A stretch of DNA of 36,000 bases from CAZIKB01 sp964539665 (GTDB lineage Bacteria; Zhuqueibacterota; Zhuqueibacteria; Oceanimicrobiales; Oceanimicrobiaceae). The stretch spans positions 1-36,000 of the forward strand of contig CAZIKB010000065.1 in the NCBI GenBank assembly GCA_964539665.1, given 5' to 3'. A model generated the notes under the pieces. That model had not been told where the DNA came from and made no database searches. It saw only the letters and a program-made list of their open reading frames with translations. The position numbers and the translations under genes are program-made. Positions within the stretch are counted from its first letter, which is position 1. Each line of letters begins with the position of its first letter. This document shows positions 18,088 to 25,894 of this stretch, one piece after another.

Positions 18088-18807
18088 TTATTTTCCATAA
18101 ATTTTAGTACCTAATGGTTCACCTTGAATAACACGTTTCAGGTAACCTTTTTTAGTTAAATTAAAGACAATAATCGGTAAATTATTTTCCATACAGAGGG
18201 TAGCTGCTGTTGAATCCATAACTTTAAGGCGTCGTTTTACTAATTCTAAATAATCTAACTCTTCGTATTTAATAGCGTCTTTATTAAGAACTGGATCAGA
18301 ATCGAATACGCCATCAACTTTAGTGCCCTTTAAAATAACATCCGCTTCAATCTCGATGGCTCTCAAAGAAGCAGCGGTATCCGTTGTAAAATATGGATTT
18401 CCTGTTCCGGCGGCAAATATGACCACCCTGCCTTTTTCTAAATGCCGAATTGCTCTTCTACGAATAAATGGTTCCGCGATTTCTTCCATTTTTATAGCAG
18501 AAAGTACACGCGTATAAACGTCATTTCTTTCCAGAAAATCCTGCAGGGCTAACGCATTTATTGCAGTAGCAAGCATTCCCATATAATCAGCACAAACCCG
18601 GTCCATTCCACGCGCACTTGCCGATAAACCCCGAAAGATATTCCCGCCACCAATAACTAATCCACATTCCACGCCCATTCCATGAACTTCTTTTATCTCT
18701 AAAGCAATATTTTCAACTGTTTGAGGATCAACACCCAGGCCTTGTTGCCCCATTAGCGCTTCACCACTTAGTTTTAACAAAACTCGTTTGAATGCCGGTG
18801 GCTTCAT
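18088..18807 (-). CDS. pyrH: UMP kinase
   Basis: A 239-residue amino-acid-kinase-fold enzyme of the bacterial UMP kinase type. Visible are LKLSGEALMG (ATP-site Lys, 10-19), VIGGGNIFRG, RVCADYMGMLATAINALAL, TGNPYFTTDTAASLRAIE (UMP binding) and KVDGVFDSDP. It phosphorylates UMP to UDP, feeding on the product of the pyrimidine pathway whose genes lie about 4 kb upstream in this window. It sits between tsf and frr in the conserved translation cluster, 60 bases after tsf and two before frr. Confidence 0.97.
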   Translation of the reverse strand: MKPPAFKRVLLKLSGEALMGQQGLGVDPQTVENIALEIKEVHGMGVECGLVIGGGNIFRGLSASARGMDRVCADYMGMLATAINALALQDFLERNDVYTRVLSAIKMEEIAEPFIRRRAIRHLEKGRVVIFAAGTGNPYFTTDTAASLRAIEIEADVILKGTKVDGVFDSDPVLNKDAIKYEELDYLELVKRRLKVMDSTAATLCMENNLPIIVFNLTKKGYLKRVIQGEPLGTKIYGK

Positions 18808-18867
18808 GTTGATTTTCTAAAATATTATATTATTCTTAATCAGGAATTGATGGAAATGTCAAAAAAA

Positions 18868-19461
18868 TTATGTTCCAAGCTGAAAACGTACGAACCGCTT
18901 AATATTAATATTTTCGCCCGTTTTTGTGACTACTTCGGTCATCATCTCTTTAATATTTTTACTTGGTTCTTTAATAAAACTTTGTTCCAGCAAGACAGTT
19001 TCCTGGAAATATTTTTCGAGTTTGCCCTGTGAGAATCGCTCGATAATATTTTCAGGTTTCCCTTCATTCCTTGCTTGCGTTTTATAAATTTCTAACTCCT
19101 TGTCTATATCTTCGTTATTGTAGTCATCACGACTCACTACATTCGGATTTGTAGCAGCCACCTGCATTGCAATGTCTCGAACAAATGTTTTAAAATCATC
19201 TGTTTTAGCGACAAAATCTGTTTCACAATTTACTTCAACCAGAACTCCTAAACGGCTTCCCGGGTGGATGTATGATTCAACTAATCCTTCTTTGGTTTCT
19301 CGTCCAGCTCTTTTTTCAGCCGAAGCTATGCCTTTTTTTCTGAGTGACTCAATTGCAGTTTCTATATCGCCCTCTGTTTCTATTAATGCTTTTTTGCACT
19401 CCATAATGCCAACGCCGGTACGGTCTCTTAAAATTTTTACTTTGTCTGCAGAAACTGTCAT
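18868..19461 (-). CDS. tsf: Elongation factor Ts (short form)
   Basis: A 197-residue EF-Ts. The N-terminal UBA-like domain has the family start (VKILRDRTGVGIMECKKAL) and the core carries VEVNCETDFVAKTDDF, which contains the TDFV motif that contacts EF-Tu. The length is that of the single-core form seen in Thermus and many FCB and cyanobacterial-type proteins, not the roughly 280-residue E. coli type. EF-Ts exchanges GDP for GTP on EF-Tu. A good GGAGG lies nine bases before the ATG. It follows rpsB by 17 bases. Confidence 0.96.
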   Translation of the reverse strand: MTVSADKVKILRDRTGVGIMECKKALIETEGDIETAIESLRKKGIASAEKRAGRETKEGLVESYIHPGSRLGVLVEVNCETDFVAKTDDFKTFVRDIAMQVAATNPNVVSRDDYNNEDIDKELEIYKTQARNEGKPENIIERFSQGKLEKYFQETVLLEQSFIKEPSKNIKEMMTEVVTKTGENINIKRFVRFQLGT

Positions 19462-19478
19462 TCTATATTGCCTCCAAT

Positions 19479-20330
19479 TTATTTCTCAACTTTTTCAGGT
19501 TTATCGCTATCACTTTCAGAGTCTTTTATTATTTCTGCGACTGTTTCAACTTCTTCAGCATCATCAGATACAATAACTTCATCCGGGACCGTAGCGCCTT
19601 CAGGAGTAAGCGCTTCTGGTACTGCATCATCAGTTTTTCGCTCAGTATCTGCGGCCATTCCCTCAAGAACCGCGTCCGCAATGGCGCGTGTGATAATATT
19701 TATTGACTTAAAAGCATCATCGTTTGCAGGGATAACATAATCAATAGGATCAGGATTACAATTGGTGTCAATTACAGCAAAAATGGGTATATTCAATTTT
19801 AAGGCTTCTAAAACCGCGATGTTTTCTTTTTTAGTGTCAACAACAAAAACGGCTCCAGGCAATTTATTCATATCGCGAATTCCGCCAAGAATCAATTCTA
19901 ATTTCTCACGCTCTCGTTCAAGTTTAAGTATTTCTTTTTTTAACAGTTTATCATAAGTGCCGTCTGTGGCCATTTTTTCAATATTCTTAAGTCTTTTAAT
20001 ACTCTTCTTTATGGTAGTATAATTTGTCAACGTACCGCCCAGCCACCTTTCATTAATGTAAAAGGAATTACATCTCTCAGCCTCGTTTTTAATAATATCT
20101 TTTGCCTGTTTTTTTGTACCCACAAATAGAATTTTCTCGCCCTTCTGTATGATTTCCACGATGGCCTGATAGGCATTTTCCAAACAGTCCATTGTTTTTT
20201 TCAAATCAATTATATAAATCCCATTTCGTTCCATAAAAATGTATTTTTTCATTTTTGGATTCCACCTGCGTGTGAGATGGCCAAAATGGGAGCCTGCAAT
20301 CAAAAGGTCTTGTAATTTTACATTTATCAT
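19479..20330 (-). CDS. rpsB: 30S ribosomal protein S2 with acidic C-terminal extension
   Basis: A 283-residue S2. The core (1-223) has LLIAGSHFGHLTRRWNPKM near the start, YINERWLGGTLTNY (91-104), PGAVFVVDTKKE and DTNCNPDPIDYVIPAND. Residues 224-283 are an added Asp/Glu-rich tail with little predicted structure, beyond the usual end of the family. The start is the ATG at 20330, preceded by GGAG six bases upstream; the frame also opens at a TTG (20342), but that reading would place the Shine-Dalgarno inside the gene. First of the classical rpsB-tsf pair, 102 bases after rpsI. Confidence 0.97.
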   Translation of the reverse strand: MINVKLQDLLIAGSHFGHLTRRWNPKMKKYIFMERNGIYIIDLKKTMDCLENAYQAIVEIIQKGEKILFVGTKKQAKDIIKNEAERCNSFYINERWLGGTLTNYTTIKKSIKRLKNIEKMATDGTYDKLLKKEILKLEREREKLELILGGIRDMNKLPGAVFVVDTKKENIAVLEALKLNIPIFAVIDTNCNPDPIDYVIPANDDAFKSINIITRAIADAVLEGMAADTERKTDDAVPEALTPEGATVPDEVIVSDDAEEVETVAEIIKDSESDSDKPEKVEK

Positions 20331-20431
20331 TTCTTTCTCCAAATTTGGGTTTTTCCTCCACTGGCGAATAAATTTCTTCCCAGGATGTGGGCACCCAATT
20401 AAAAAGCCAGTGTGTGTTTTGTTTTTTAATA

Positions 20432-20824
20432 CTACCGTTTAGAAAATTGAAATCTTTTCCGCGCACCCGGCTGACCGCATTTCTTTCTTTCTTTCATTCT
20501 TGGGTCACGAGTTAAGAAACCTGCTTCCTTCAGCTTAGGTCGAAAATTTTCATCTATTTTTAACAGAGCTCTCGCGATTCCTAAACGTACGGCTCCGGCC
20601 TGTCCGGAAAGCCCACCTCCCTTAACATTAGCAATTATATCATACTTACCTATCGTTTCCGTCAACTCTAAAGGTTGTTCTATGATCATGTTTAGAGTTT
20701 CGCGTTTAACGAATTCCAGAACCGGCTTTTTATTAATAATTATTTTGCCCTCACCCGATAACATCCGAACTCGTGCAACCGATTCTTTTCTTCTTCCTAT
20801 GGCTTCATAAGCTGATGATTTCAT
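20432..20824 (-). CDS. rpsI: 30S ribosomal protein S9
   Basis: A 130-residue S9 of standard length. It shows AIGRRKESVARVRM near the N-terminus, GGGLSGQAGAVRLGIARAL (69-87), LTRDPRMKERKK and the basic C-terminal KKRFQFSKR tail that reaches the ribosomal P site. It follows rplM by 23 bases, the conserved rplM-rpsI pair. Confidence 0.98.
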   Translation of the reverse strand: MKSSAYEAIGRRKESVARVRMLSGEGKIIINKKPVLEFVKRETLNMIIEQPLELTETIGKYDIIANVKGGGLSGQAGAVRLGIARALLKIDENFRPKLKEAGFLTRDPRMKERKKCGQPGARKRFQFSKR

Positions 20825-20847
20825 TTAATCCTCTAAAAGTTAATATT

Positions 20848-21285
20848 CTATCCAATTTCAAGTGTTTCTGGTTTTTGAGCTTGATGGTTATGCTTCTCGC
20901 CAGCATATACTTTTAACTTTTTATACATCTTTCTACCCAGTTTATTATGAGGCAGCATGCCCGATATTGCTTTTTCTAAAATTCGTTCCGGATGACTTTT
21001 CAATAAGTCCGAATATGCATCATAGCGCAATCCGCCTGGATAACCAGTATGACGCCAGTAACGCTTAATTTTGGCCTTTTTACCGGTAACACGAATTTTT
21101 TCAGCATTAACAATGATTACATGATCACCAACGTCCAGGTGAGTTGTATACATTGGCTTGTGCTTCCCTCTTAATATTGTAGCAACTTCACTGGCTAATC
21201 TTCCTAAAACTTTACCATTAGCATCCACTAAATACCACTTTTGTTTAATATCGTCTGGCTTTGGAACAAAAGTCTTCAAATTCAT
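20848..21285 (-). CDS. rplM: 50S ribosomal protein L13
   Basis: A 145-residue L13 with the characteristic KWYLVDANGKVLGRLAS, GDHVIIVNAEKIRVTG, GYPGGLRYD and GMLPHNKLGRKMYKKLKVY segments. I use the ATG at 21285, where family members begin; the open frame reaches a TTG at 21306. An AAGGAG lies only two bases before this ATG, unusually close, so initiation efficiency is uncertain. It is the first gene behind the promoter at 21319-21347 and heads the ribosomal operon rplM-rpsI-rpsB-tsf-pyrH-frr. Confidence 0.97.
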   Translation of the reverse strand: MNLKTFVPKPDDIKQKWYLVDANGKVLGRLASEVATILRGKHKPMYTTHLDVGDHVIIVNAEKIRVTGKKAKIKRYWRHTGYPGGLRYDAYSDLLKSHPERILEKAISGMLPHNKLGRKMYKKLKVYAGEKHNHQAQKPETLEIG

Positions 21286-21318
21286 TTCTCCTTGTATATG
21301 GTACAAAAATTGGTTCTC

Positions 21319-21347
21319 AAAATAATAATTTTACTACTAATAGTCAA
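21319..21347 (-). promoter_or_regulatory. Sigma-70-type promoter of the rplM operon
   Basis: On the minus strand, -35 TTGACT (21347-21342) and -10 TATTTT (21324-21319) are separated by exactly 17 bases. The expected transcription start is about 25 bases before the rplM ATG. It abuts the speB stop codon, so the ribosomal operon can be transcribed separately from the upstream pyr-polyamine genes. Confidence 0.6.
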
Positions 21348-21348
21348 G

Positions 21349-22248
21349 CTATTTCTTATTGAATTTCTTTATCTTATCTTCAAAAATATATCCGATTAAT
21401 TTATAAATAAGCTTTGCCGCGAAAAAATCTGATGCAATGAAGTCAGCTTTGGGTGATAGCTCCACAACATCAAATCCGATTATTTTGCGAGACTTTATAA
21501 TTCTTTTCAAAAAATCCAGCGACTCGAACCACTGGAATCCTCCTGGTTCCGGGGCCCCCACAGAGGGCACAACCGATGGATCAAAATAATCTAAATCAAT
21601 CGTGATGTAAACCGGATCACCCAATTTTTCTAATACTGAGTCTGCCCAACTTGTATTTCTGCGCATTTCACTGGCGTAAAACAATTCAGACGGCGCCTGT
21701 AATAATTCGCGCTCACCTCTGATTGAACTCCGAATACCCATCCCGATGAAAGGACATAATTCATTGATGCGAGCCATGACACATGCATGGTTTAAAGGTG
21801 ATTCCTGATAACTATCTCTCAAATCACTATGGGCGTCGAGCTGCAACACCCACATATCAGGGTAAAATTTCTTGAACGCCTGCACGAAACCTACCGATAC
21901 AGTATGCTCACCACCTAATCCAACAACAAATTTATTTTTGCTTAACAATGCTTCACAAGAGTTACCTATTTGTGCAATTGCTTTTTCAGGCTCTGGATTA
22001 TATTCTTCAAATGGCATCCGGGTCGAAATACCTATTTGACAGGGCTCCAGGTCTAACTCTTCGTCATATAATTCAAGTTGAGCAGAGGCATCAAGAATAG
22101 CTGCCGGCCCGAATTTAGCGCCTTTACCGTAAGTTGTTGAAGTTTCATACGGGGCACAAAGGATTACAACTTCAGCATCCTCAAAATTGGTTAATTGTTT
22201 GGGTAAATCTAAAAAATTTAAACCGCTAATTTTGTAATCTATCCTCAA
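21349..22248 (-). CDS. speB: Agmatinase (arginase/ureohydrolase family)
   Basis: A 299-residue ureohydrolase. Manganese-binding motifs are intact: GGEH (112-115), DAHSD (138-142) and DLDYFD (218-223), with the SVGAPEPGGF substrate-loop stretch after it. The neighbouring arginine decarboxylase would supply agmatine, and this enzyme would convert it to putrescine and urea in the cytoplasm, so agmatinase is preferred over arginase or formiminoglutamase. The start is TTG at 22248 with no clear Shine-Dalgarno; no nearby ATG fits the family N-terminus. It is the last gene of the pyrR-pyrB-pyrC-pdaD-speB run, 66 bases after pdaD. Confidence 0.92.
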   Translation of the reverse strand: MRIDYKISGLNFLDLPKQLTNFEDAEVVILCAPYETSTTYGKGAKFGPAAILDASAQLELYDEELDLEPCQIGISTRMPFEEYNPEPEKAIAQIGNSCEALLSKNKFVVGLGGEHTVSVGFVQAFKKFYPDMWVLQLDAHSDLRDSYQESPLNHACVMARINELCPFIGMGIRSSIRGERELLQAPSELFYASEMRRNTSWADSVLEKLGDPVYITIDLDYFDPSVVPSVGAPEPGGFQWFESLDFLKRIIKSRKIIGFDVVELSPKADFIASDFFAAKLIYKLIGYIFEDKIKKFNKK

Positions 22249-22314
22249 AATGTACTATTGCAAATCTATAAAAACCACTGATGCTCTCTGAATTACACGA
22301 AATTACGATCGCTG

Positions 22315-22857
22315 TTAAATCAAAACTGCTCCCGCTAATACCGTTGTCCACAATCCTTTCTTATCACCAATTGCAGATTGACTAATATTTCGAGTATGAA
22401 CGATTTCTCCACTTATCCGCCAGATTTCCTTTTTTTGGTCCCATGAAGCATCCGGATCAAAATCGACACCTAAAATCGTCGCTAACATGGTAGCTGCCAG
22501 ATCTTCTGCATAATCACCGGCCACATCATCGGTCTGGCCATAACTATGATGTTCAGAAAGATAGCCGTAATGACTGCGGTCTTTTGGAATAGCCACACCT
22601 ATAGAGGCCGCGATTAATCGATGAGGTTCACATGAAGCATTTTTGCTCAAAACGATGTAAACAATCTGCCCTGGTGAAAGCTCTTTTAAACCTTCATTTT
22701 TGGAAATGATTTTGCATTGCGGAGGGAAAATACTGGATACTTTGACTAAATTATATTCAGCAATTCCTGCATTTCTAAGCGCCAATTCAAAACTTGTAAG
22801 CTTTTCTTTGTGCTTGCCAACTCCTTTCGTGAAAAACATTTTCTTTGGAACGTGCAT
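22315..22857 (-). CDS. pdaD: Pyruvoyl-dependent arginine decarboxylase proenzyme
   Basis: A 180-residue protein of the PvlArgDC family. The self-cleavage site is visible as VSSIFPP (40-46), with the serine pair 41-42; cleavage between them generates the pyruvoyl cofactor on the beta/alpha chains. GVAIPKDRSHYGYLSEHHSY is the other conserved stretch. The enzyme converts arginine to agmatine. It sits directly upstream of agmatinase, giving a complete arginine-to-putrescine route in two adjacent genes. The family is typical of archaea, Chlamydiae and FCB bacteria. Length and start (ATG) match the family. Confidence 0.94.
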   Translation of the reverse strand: MHVPKKMFFTKGVGKHKEKLTSFELALRNAGIAEYNLVKVSSIFPPQCKIISKNEGLKELSPGQIVYIVLSKNASCEPHRLIAASIGVAIPKDRSHYGYLSEHHSYGQTDDVAGDYAEDLAATMLATILGVDFDPDASWDQKKEIWRISGEIVHTRNISQSAIGDKKGLWTTVLAGAVLI

Positions 22858-22888
22858 TTTCTATTCTCTGTCGACAACAAAATAATAC

Positions 22889-24199
22889 TTATATTGTATT
22901 ATTTTCCCACCATTGGCCGTTATTATAAAGGCCAAAAACCTGACCTTTCAATTTCCAGTTATGAAATGGAGTATTTTTTGATTTTGATTTTAATTTTGTT
23001 TTATCAACGGTCCACTCAGCTTTCGGATCAAAAATTGTTAAAGATGCTGGTGAGCCTATCATAAATTTACCTCTTTCGAGTTTAAGAATATGCGCAGGAT
23101 TTACTGTCATTTTTGAAATCGCTTGCGGTAAAGTAAGCAGACCTGGCTCAACAAGCTGTGTCAAAACCAATCCCAAAGCCGTTTCTAATCCTATAATCCC
23201 AAAAGGAGCAGCTTCAAATTCCGTTTCTTTTTCTTCTATGGAGTGTGGTGCATGATCTGTTGCTATTACATCTATTGTACCGTCACGCAAGCCAGCCATC
23301 ATAGCCTCAACATCTTTTGCTGCTCTCAATGGAGGACTCATTTTTGTGTTGCTGTCATAAGTTAGAACTGCTTCATGATTCAATGTAAAATGATGCGGCA
23401 TAACTTCACAAGTAACGCGAATTCCCTTTTCTTTCGCCCTTTTTATTAACTCAACTGAGCCTGCTGTAGAGACATGCGCAATATGAAGCTTCCCTTTGGT
23501 AAACTCTGCTACCTGAATGTCTCGAGCAACGATAATATCTTCGGAAATACCAGGCAAGCCCGGCAAGCCGAGTCGGGTGGAAATCTTCCCTTCATGCATA
23601 GCTCCATCATCGGATAAAGATTTATCTTCACAGTGCTCAATTATCGGTACGTCAAACATTCGAGAGTACTCCATTGCCCTTCTTAATATTCCAGAAGTTG
23701 ACACAGGGTCTCCATCATCAGAGAAAGCAACCGCGCCGGCCTTTACGAGATTTCCCATTTCAGTCAATTCTTTTCCTGACCTGCCTTTTGTTACAGCAGC
23801 AATCGGAAAAACATCTACTAACAAACCTCTTGCTCTCTTATTCAGAAACTCAATTACTTCAGCAGTGTCGGCCGCCGGTGAAGTGTTAGGCATTGGACAG
23901 ATGCTGGTAAAACCGCCGCACATAGCCGCGTCAGTACCAGATTCCACTGTCTCTTCATCTTCTCTTCCTGGCTCTCTGAGATGCACATGCATATCTATGA
24001 ATCCGGGGCAAAGTACTTTACCTGTCAAATCAATAATTTGACCTTTGAAATTAGATGCGGATATTTTACCAATTTCTTTAAGTTTCGCATCTTCAATCAG
24101 CACATCACCGGTTTCCTGACTAAGCTTTTCTGGATCAACAAGCGTGGCATTAGTAAATAATATTTTGTCAAAAGGTTTCGTAAATTCAGATAAACTCAT
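22889..24199 (-). CDS. pyrC: Dihydroorotase (class I)
   Basis: A 436-residue amidohydrolase. It has the zinc motif DMHVHLREPG (69-78), MPNTSPAADT (103-112), CEVMPHHFTL (264-273) and ATDHAPHS (313-320), the family's catalytic Asp. It catalyses the reversible cyclisation of carbamoyl aspartate to dihydroorotate, step three of UMP synthesis. The long form and motif set match the class I (multifunctional-like) type rather than the short E. coli type. It starts six bases after pyrB and belongs to the pyr operon. Confidence 0.96.
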   Translation of the reverse strand: MSLSEFTKPFDKILFTNATLVDPEKLSQETGDVLIEDAKLKEIGKISASNFKGQIIDLTGKVLCPGFIDMHVHLREPGREDEETVESGTDAAMCGGFTSICPMPNTSPAADTAEVIEFLNKRARGLLVDVFPIAAVTKGRSGKELTEMGNLVKAGAVAFSDDGDPVSTSGILRRAMEYSRMFDVPIIEHCEDKSLSDDGAMHEGKISTRLGLPGLPGISEDIIVARDIQVAEFTKGKLHIAHVSTAGSVELIKRAKEKGIRVTCEVMPHHFTLNHEAVLTYDSNTKMSPPLRAAKDVEAMMAGLRDGTIDVIATDHAPHSIEEKETEFEAAPFGIIGLETALGLVLTQLVEPGLLTLPQAISKMTVNPAHILKLERGKFMIGSPASLTIFDPKAEWTVDKTKLKSKSKNTPFHNWKLKGQVFGLYNNGQWWENNTI

Positions 24200-24205
24200 T
24201 GTTCA

Positions 24206-25147
24206 TCATTCCTCAAAATTTTCAGTAGCTCTGCCGCCGCTTAGAAGAAAAAGAACGGCCATCCGAACAGCCACTCCGTTTGTGACCTGGTTCAGGATCA
24301 GGGAATATTCGCTGTCAGCCAGCTCACTCTCTATTTCCACACCCCGGTTAATCGGACCGGGATGAAGGATTGTGACGTCTTTTTTAACTTTTTCTAAACG
24401 CTTACGAGTAATTCCGAAGAGATTATGGTACTCCCGGATTGATGGAAATAGTCCCACATGTTGACGTTCAAGTTGAATGCGAAGAATATTCAAAACGTCA
24501 GCCCAGGCAATAGCATCATCAACGTTGTGAAAAATTTTGGTTTCCCATTGTTCAGCTTTCAAAGGAATCAATGTAGCTGGGCCACAGAGGGCTACTTCAG
24601 CGCCCATGGCTTGCAATCCATATATATTTGAACGTGCCACTCTACTATGAGTTATGTCGCCAATAATAGCTACTTTCAGACCTTCAAGATTTTTAAATTT
24701 GTCCCACAAGGTCATAATATCTAAAAGCCCCTGCGTAGGGTGTTCATGCTGTCCGTCGCCGGCGTTGATGATGGAAGAGTCAATACACTGTGTGAGGAAG
24801 TACGGCGCTCCGGCTGCCCCATGCCTGACTACTACCATATCAATATTCATAGCCTCAATGTTGCGTATGGTATCCCGCAGCGTTTCTCCTTTGAGCACGG
24901 ACGAAGAAGATGCATTGAAATTCACAGTATCGGCAGAAAGCCTTTTTTCAGCTAACTCAAACGAAATGCGAGTTCTTGTAGATGCTTCAAAAAATAAATT
25001 TACAACAGTCTTTCCACGTAAGGTAGGAACTTTTGGGATAGGACGAGAGAGAACTTCTTTAAAAGAATCTGCCGTTTCTAAAATATATAATATTTCTTCT
25101 TTAGTAAATCCTTCTAAGCCTAATAAATGTTTCCTGTTAAATTCCAA
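24206..25147 (-). CDS. pyrB: Aspartate carbamoyltransferase catalytic chain
   Basis: A 313-residue catalytic chain. It carries the carbamoyl phosphate motif FEASTRTR (53-60), HPTQGLLD (136-143), GDITHSRVARSN and the C-terminal HPGPINRGVE aspartate-site motif. It forms carbamoyl aspartate, the committed step of pyrimidine synthesis. No PyrI regulatory subunit is in the window, so feedback may be exerted through transcription via PyrR. The start codon is TTG at 25147, supported by AAAGGA about six bases upstream. It follows pyrR by 11 bases. Confidence 0.97.
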   Translation of the reverse strand: MEFNRKHLLGLEGFTKEEILYILETADSFKEVLSRPIPKVPTLRGKTVVNLFFEASTRTRISFELAEKRLSADTVNFNASSSSVLKGETLRDTIRNIEAMNIDMVVVRHGAAGAPYFLTQCIDSSIINAGDGQHEHPTQGLLDIMTLWDKFKNLEGLKVAIIGDITHSRVARSNIYGLQAMGAEVALCGPATLIPLKAEQWETKIFHNVDDAIAWADVLNILRIQLERQHVGLFPSIREYHNLFGITRKRLEKVKKDVTILHPGPINRGVEIESELADSEYSLILNQVTNGVAVRMAVLFLLSGGRATENFEE

Positions 25148-25158
25148 CTAATTTCCTT

Positions 25159-25701
25159 TTAAGATTTCACTAAAAATACTCCATCAACACCATCCAATTC
25201 CTTTACAAATACTTTTACCTCGTCTCCTTCTGACGTCGTTACAATTTCACCGACGTAATCAGCTCGTATTGGTAATTCTCGGTGTCCACGATCTATTAAA
25301 ACAGCCAATTGAATTTTTGTTGGACGTCCAAAATCATTTATAGCATCCAGAGCAGCTCGTATGGTGCGCCCGGTATACAAAACATCATCGATTAAAACAA
25401 CAATTTTACCGTCAATTTTAAAACCGATTTTTGTTTTTCGGACTCTTGGTTGTTTCATTTTTTTGAAGACATCATCACGGTACATTGTTATATCTAAAAT
25501 ACCCAGAGGAAGTATTCTATTTTCAATTTCGTTTATTTTTTCTATAATTCGTTCAGCAAGTGGAACACCGCGGCTTCGAATTCCTAAGATAACCAGGTTT
25601 TCTGCACCACGATTTCGTTCTAATATTTCATGAGCCAAACGAGTAATCTTTCTATTTAAACCTGCCGGATCTATTATTTGATTTTTAATATTATTTTTCA
25701 T
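25159..25701 (-). CDS. pyrR: Bifunctional pyr operon regulator / uracil phosphoribosyltransferase
   Basis: A 180-residue type I phosphoribosyltransferase of the PyrR family, with LNRKITRLAHEILERN near the start, GIRSRGVPLAERI and the PRPP loop VVLIDDVLYTGRTIRAALDA (101-120). In Bacillus-type systems PyrR binds pyr leader RNA when UMP is high and causes premature termination. A terminator hairpin lies in the leader here, between promoter and gene. I chose the ATG at 25701 where homologues start; the frame extends upstream to an ATG at 25755, reading through that hairpin, with no Shine-Dalgarno. It is the first gene of the pyrR-pyrB-pyrC-pdaD-speB operon. Confidence 0.93.
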   Translation of the reverse strand: MKNNIKNQIIDPAGLNRKITRLAHEILERNRGAENLVILGIRSRGVPLAERIIEKINEIENRILPLGILDITMYRDDVFKKMKQPRVRKTKIGFKIDGKIVVLIDDVLYTGRTIRAALDAINDFGRPTKIQLAVLIDRGHRELPIRADYVGEIVTTSEGDEVKVFVKELDGVDGVFLVKS

Positions 25702-25715
25702 AACGCTACTGTCAC

Positions 25716-25746
25716 AAAAAAGCCTTCTTCGAGTTTCCGAGAAGGC
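25716..25746 (-). terminator. Attenuator-like Rho-independent terminator in the pyrR leader
   Basis: On the minus strand a GC-rich stem GCCTTCT/AGAAGGC, extended by a CG/CG pair past one bulged base (25746-25722), is followed by six T residues (25721-25716). It lies between the promoter at 25814-25842 and the pyrR ATG, so transcription of the whole operon must pass it. This placement fits attenuation, most simply by PyrR. No classical PyrR binding loop was clearly identified. Confidence 0.7.
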
Positions 25747-25813
25747 ACATTCCATTCAAGTGTTCACTTTGGCTACACACTAAAATTCACATATTAATCA
25801 TTTTTCGGAAATG

Positions 25814-25842
25814 ATTTTACAAAAATTTTATATAAGAGTCAA
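25814..25842 (-). promoter_or_regulatory. Sigma-70-type promoter of the pyr operon
   Basis: On the minus strand, -35 TTGACT (25842-25837) and -10 TAAAAT (25819-25814) have an exact 17-base spacer. The transcript would start near 25807 and run about 100 bases before the preferred pyrR start, with the terminator hairpin inside that leader. Confidence 0.7.
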
Positions 25843-25894
25843 GAAAAATATCGAAATTATTGTATTATGTCTGTGATCGTAAGATTAGGTTGCA

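Noticed and set aside
20206..20466. Open frame of 86 codons on the minus strand across the rpsB start
   Set aside because: It overlaps the conserved N-terminus of S2 in another frame and the rpsI 3' end, with no homology seen.
23517..24041. Open frame of 174 codons on the plus strand inside pyrC
   Set aside because: It is antisense to a complete pyrC with all catalytic motifs and has a low-complexity Ser-rich product; it is a shadow of the real gene.
24654..25151. Open frame of 165 codons on the plus strand inside pyrB
   Set aside because: It is antisense to an intact pyrB and shows no family motif or ribosome-binding site.
25702..25755. Upstream extension of pyrR to the ATG at 25755
   Set aside because: It would read through the terminator hairpin, has no Shine-Dalgarno and has no counterpart in PyrR proteins. 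It is kept only as a possible leader peptide.
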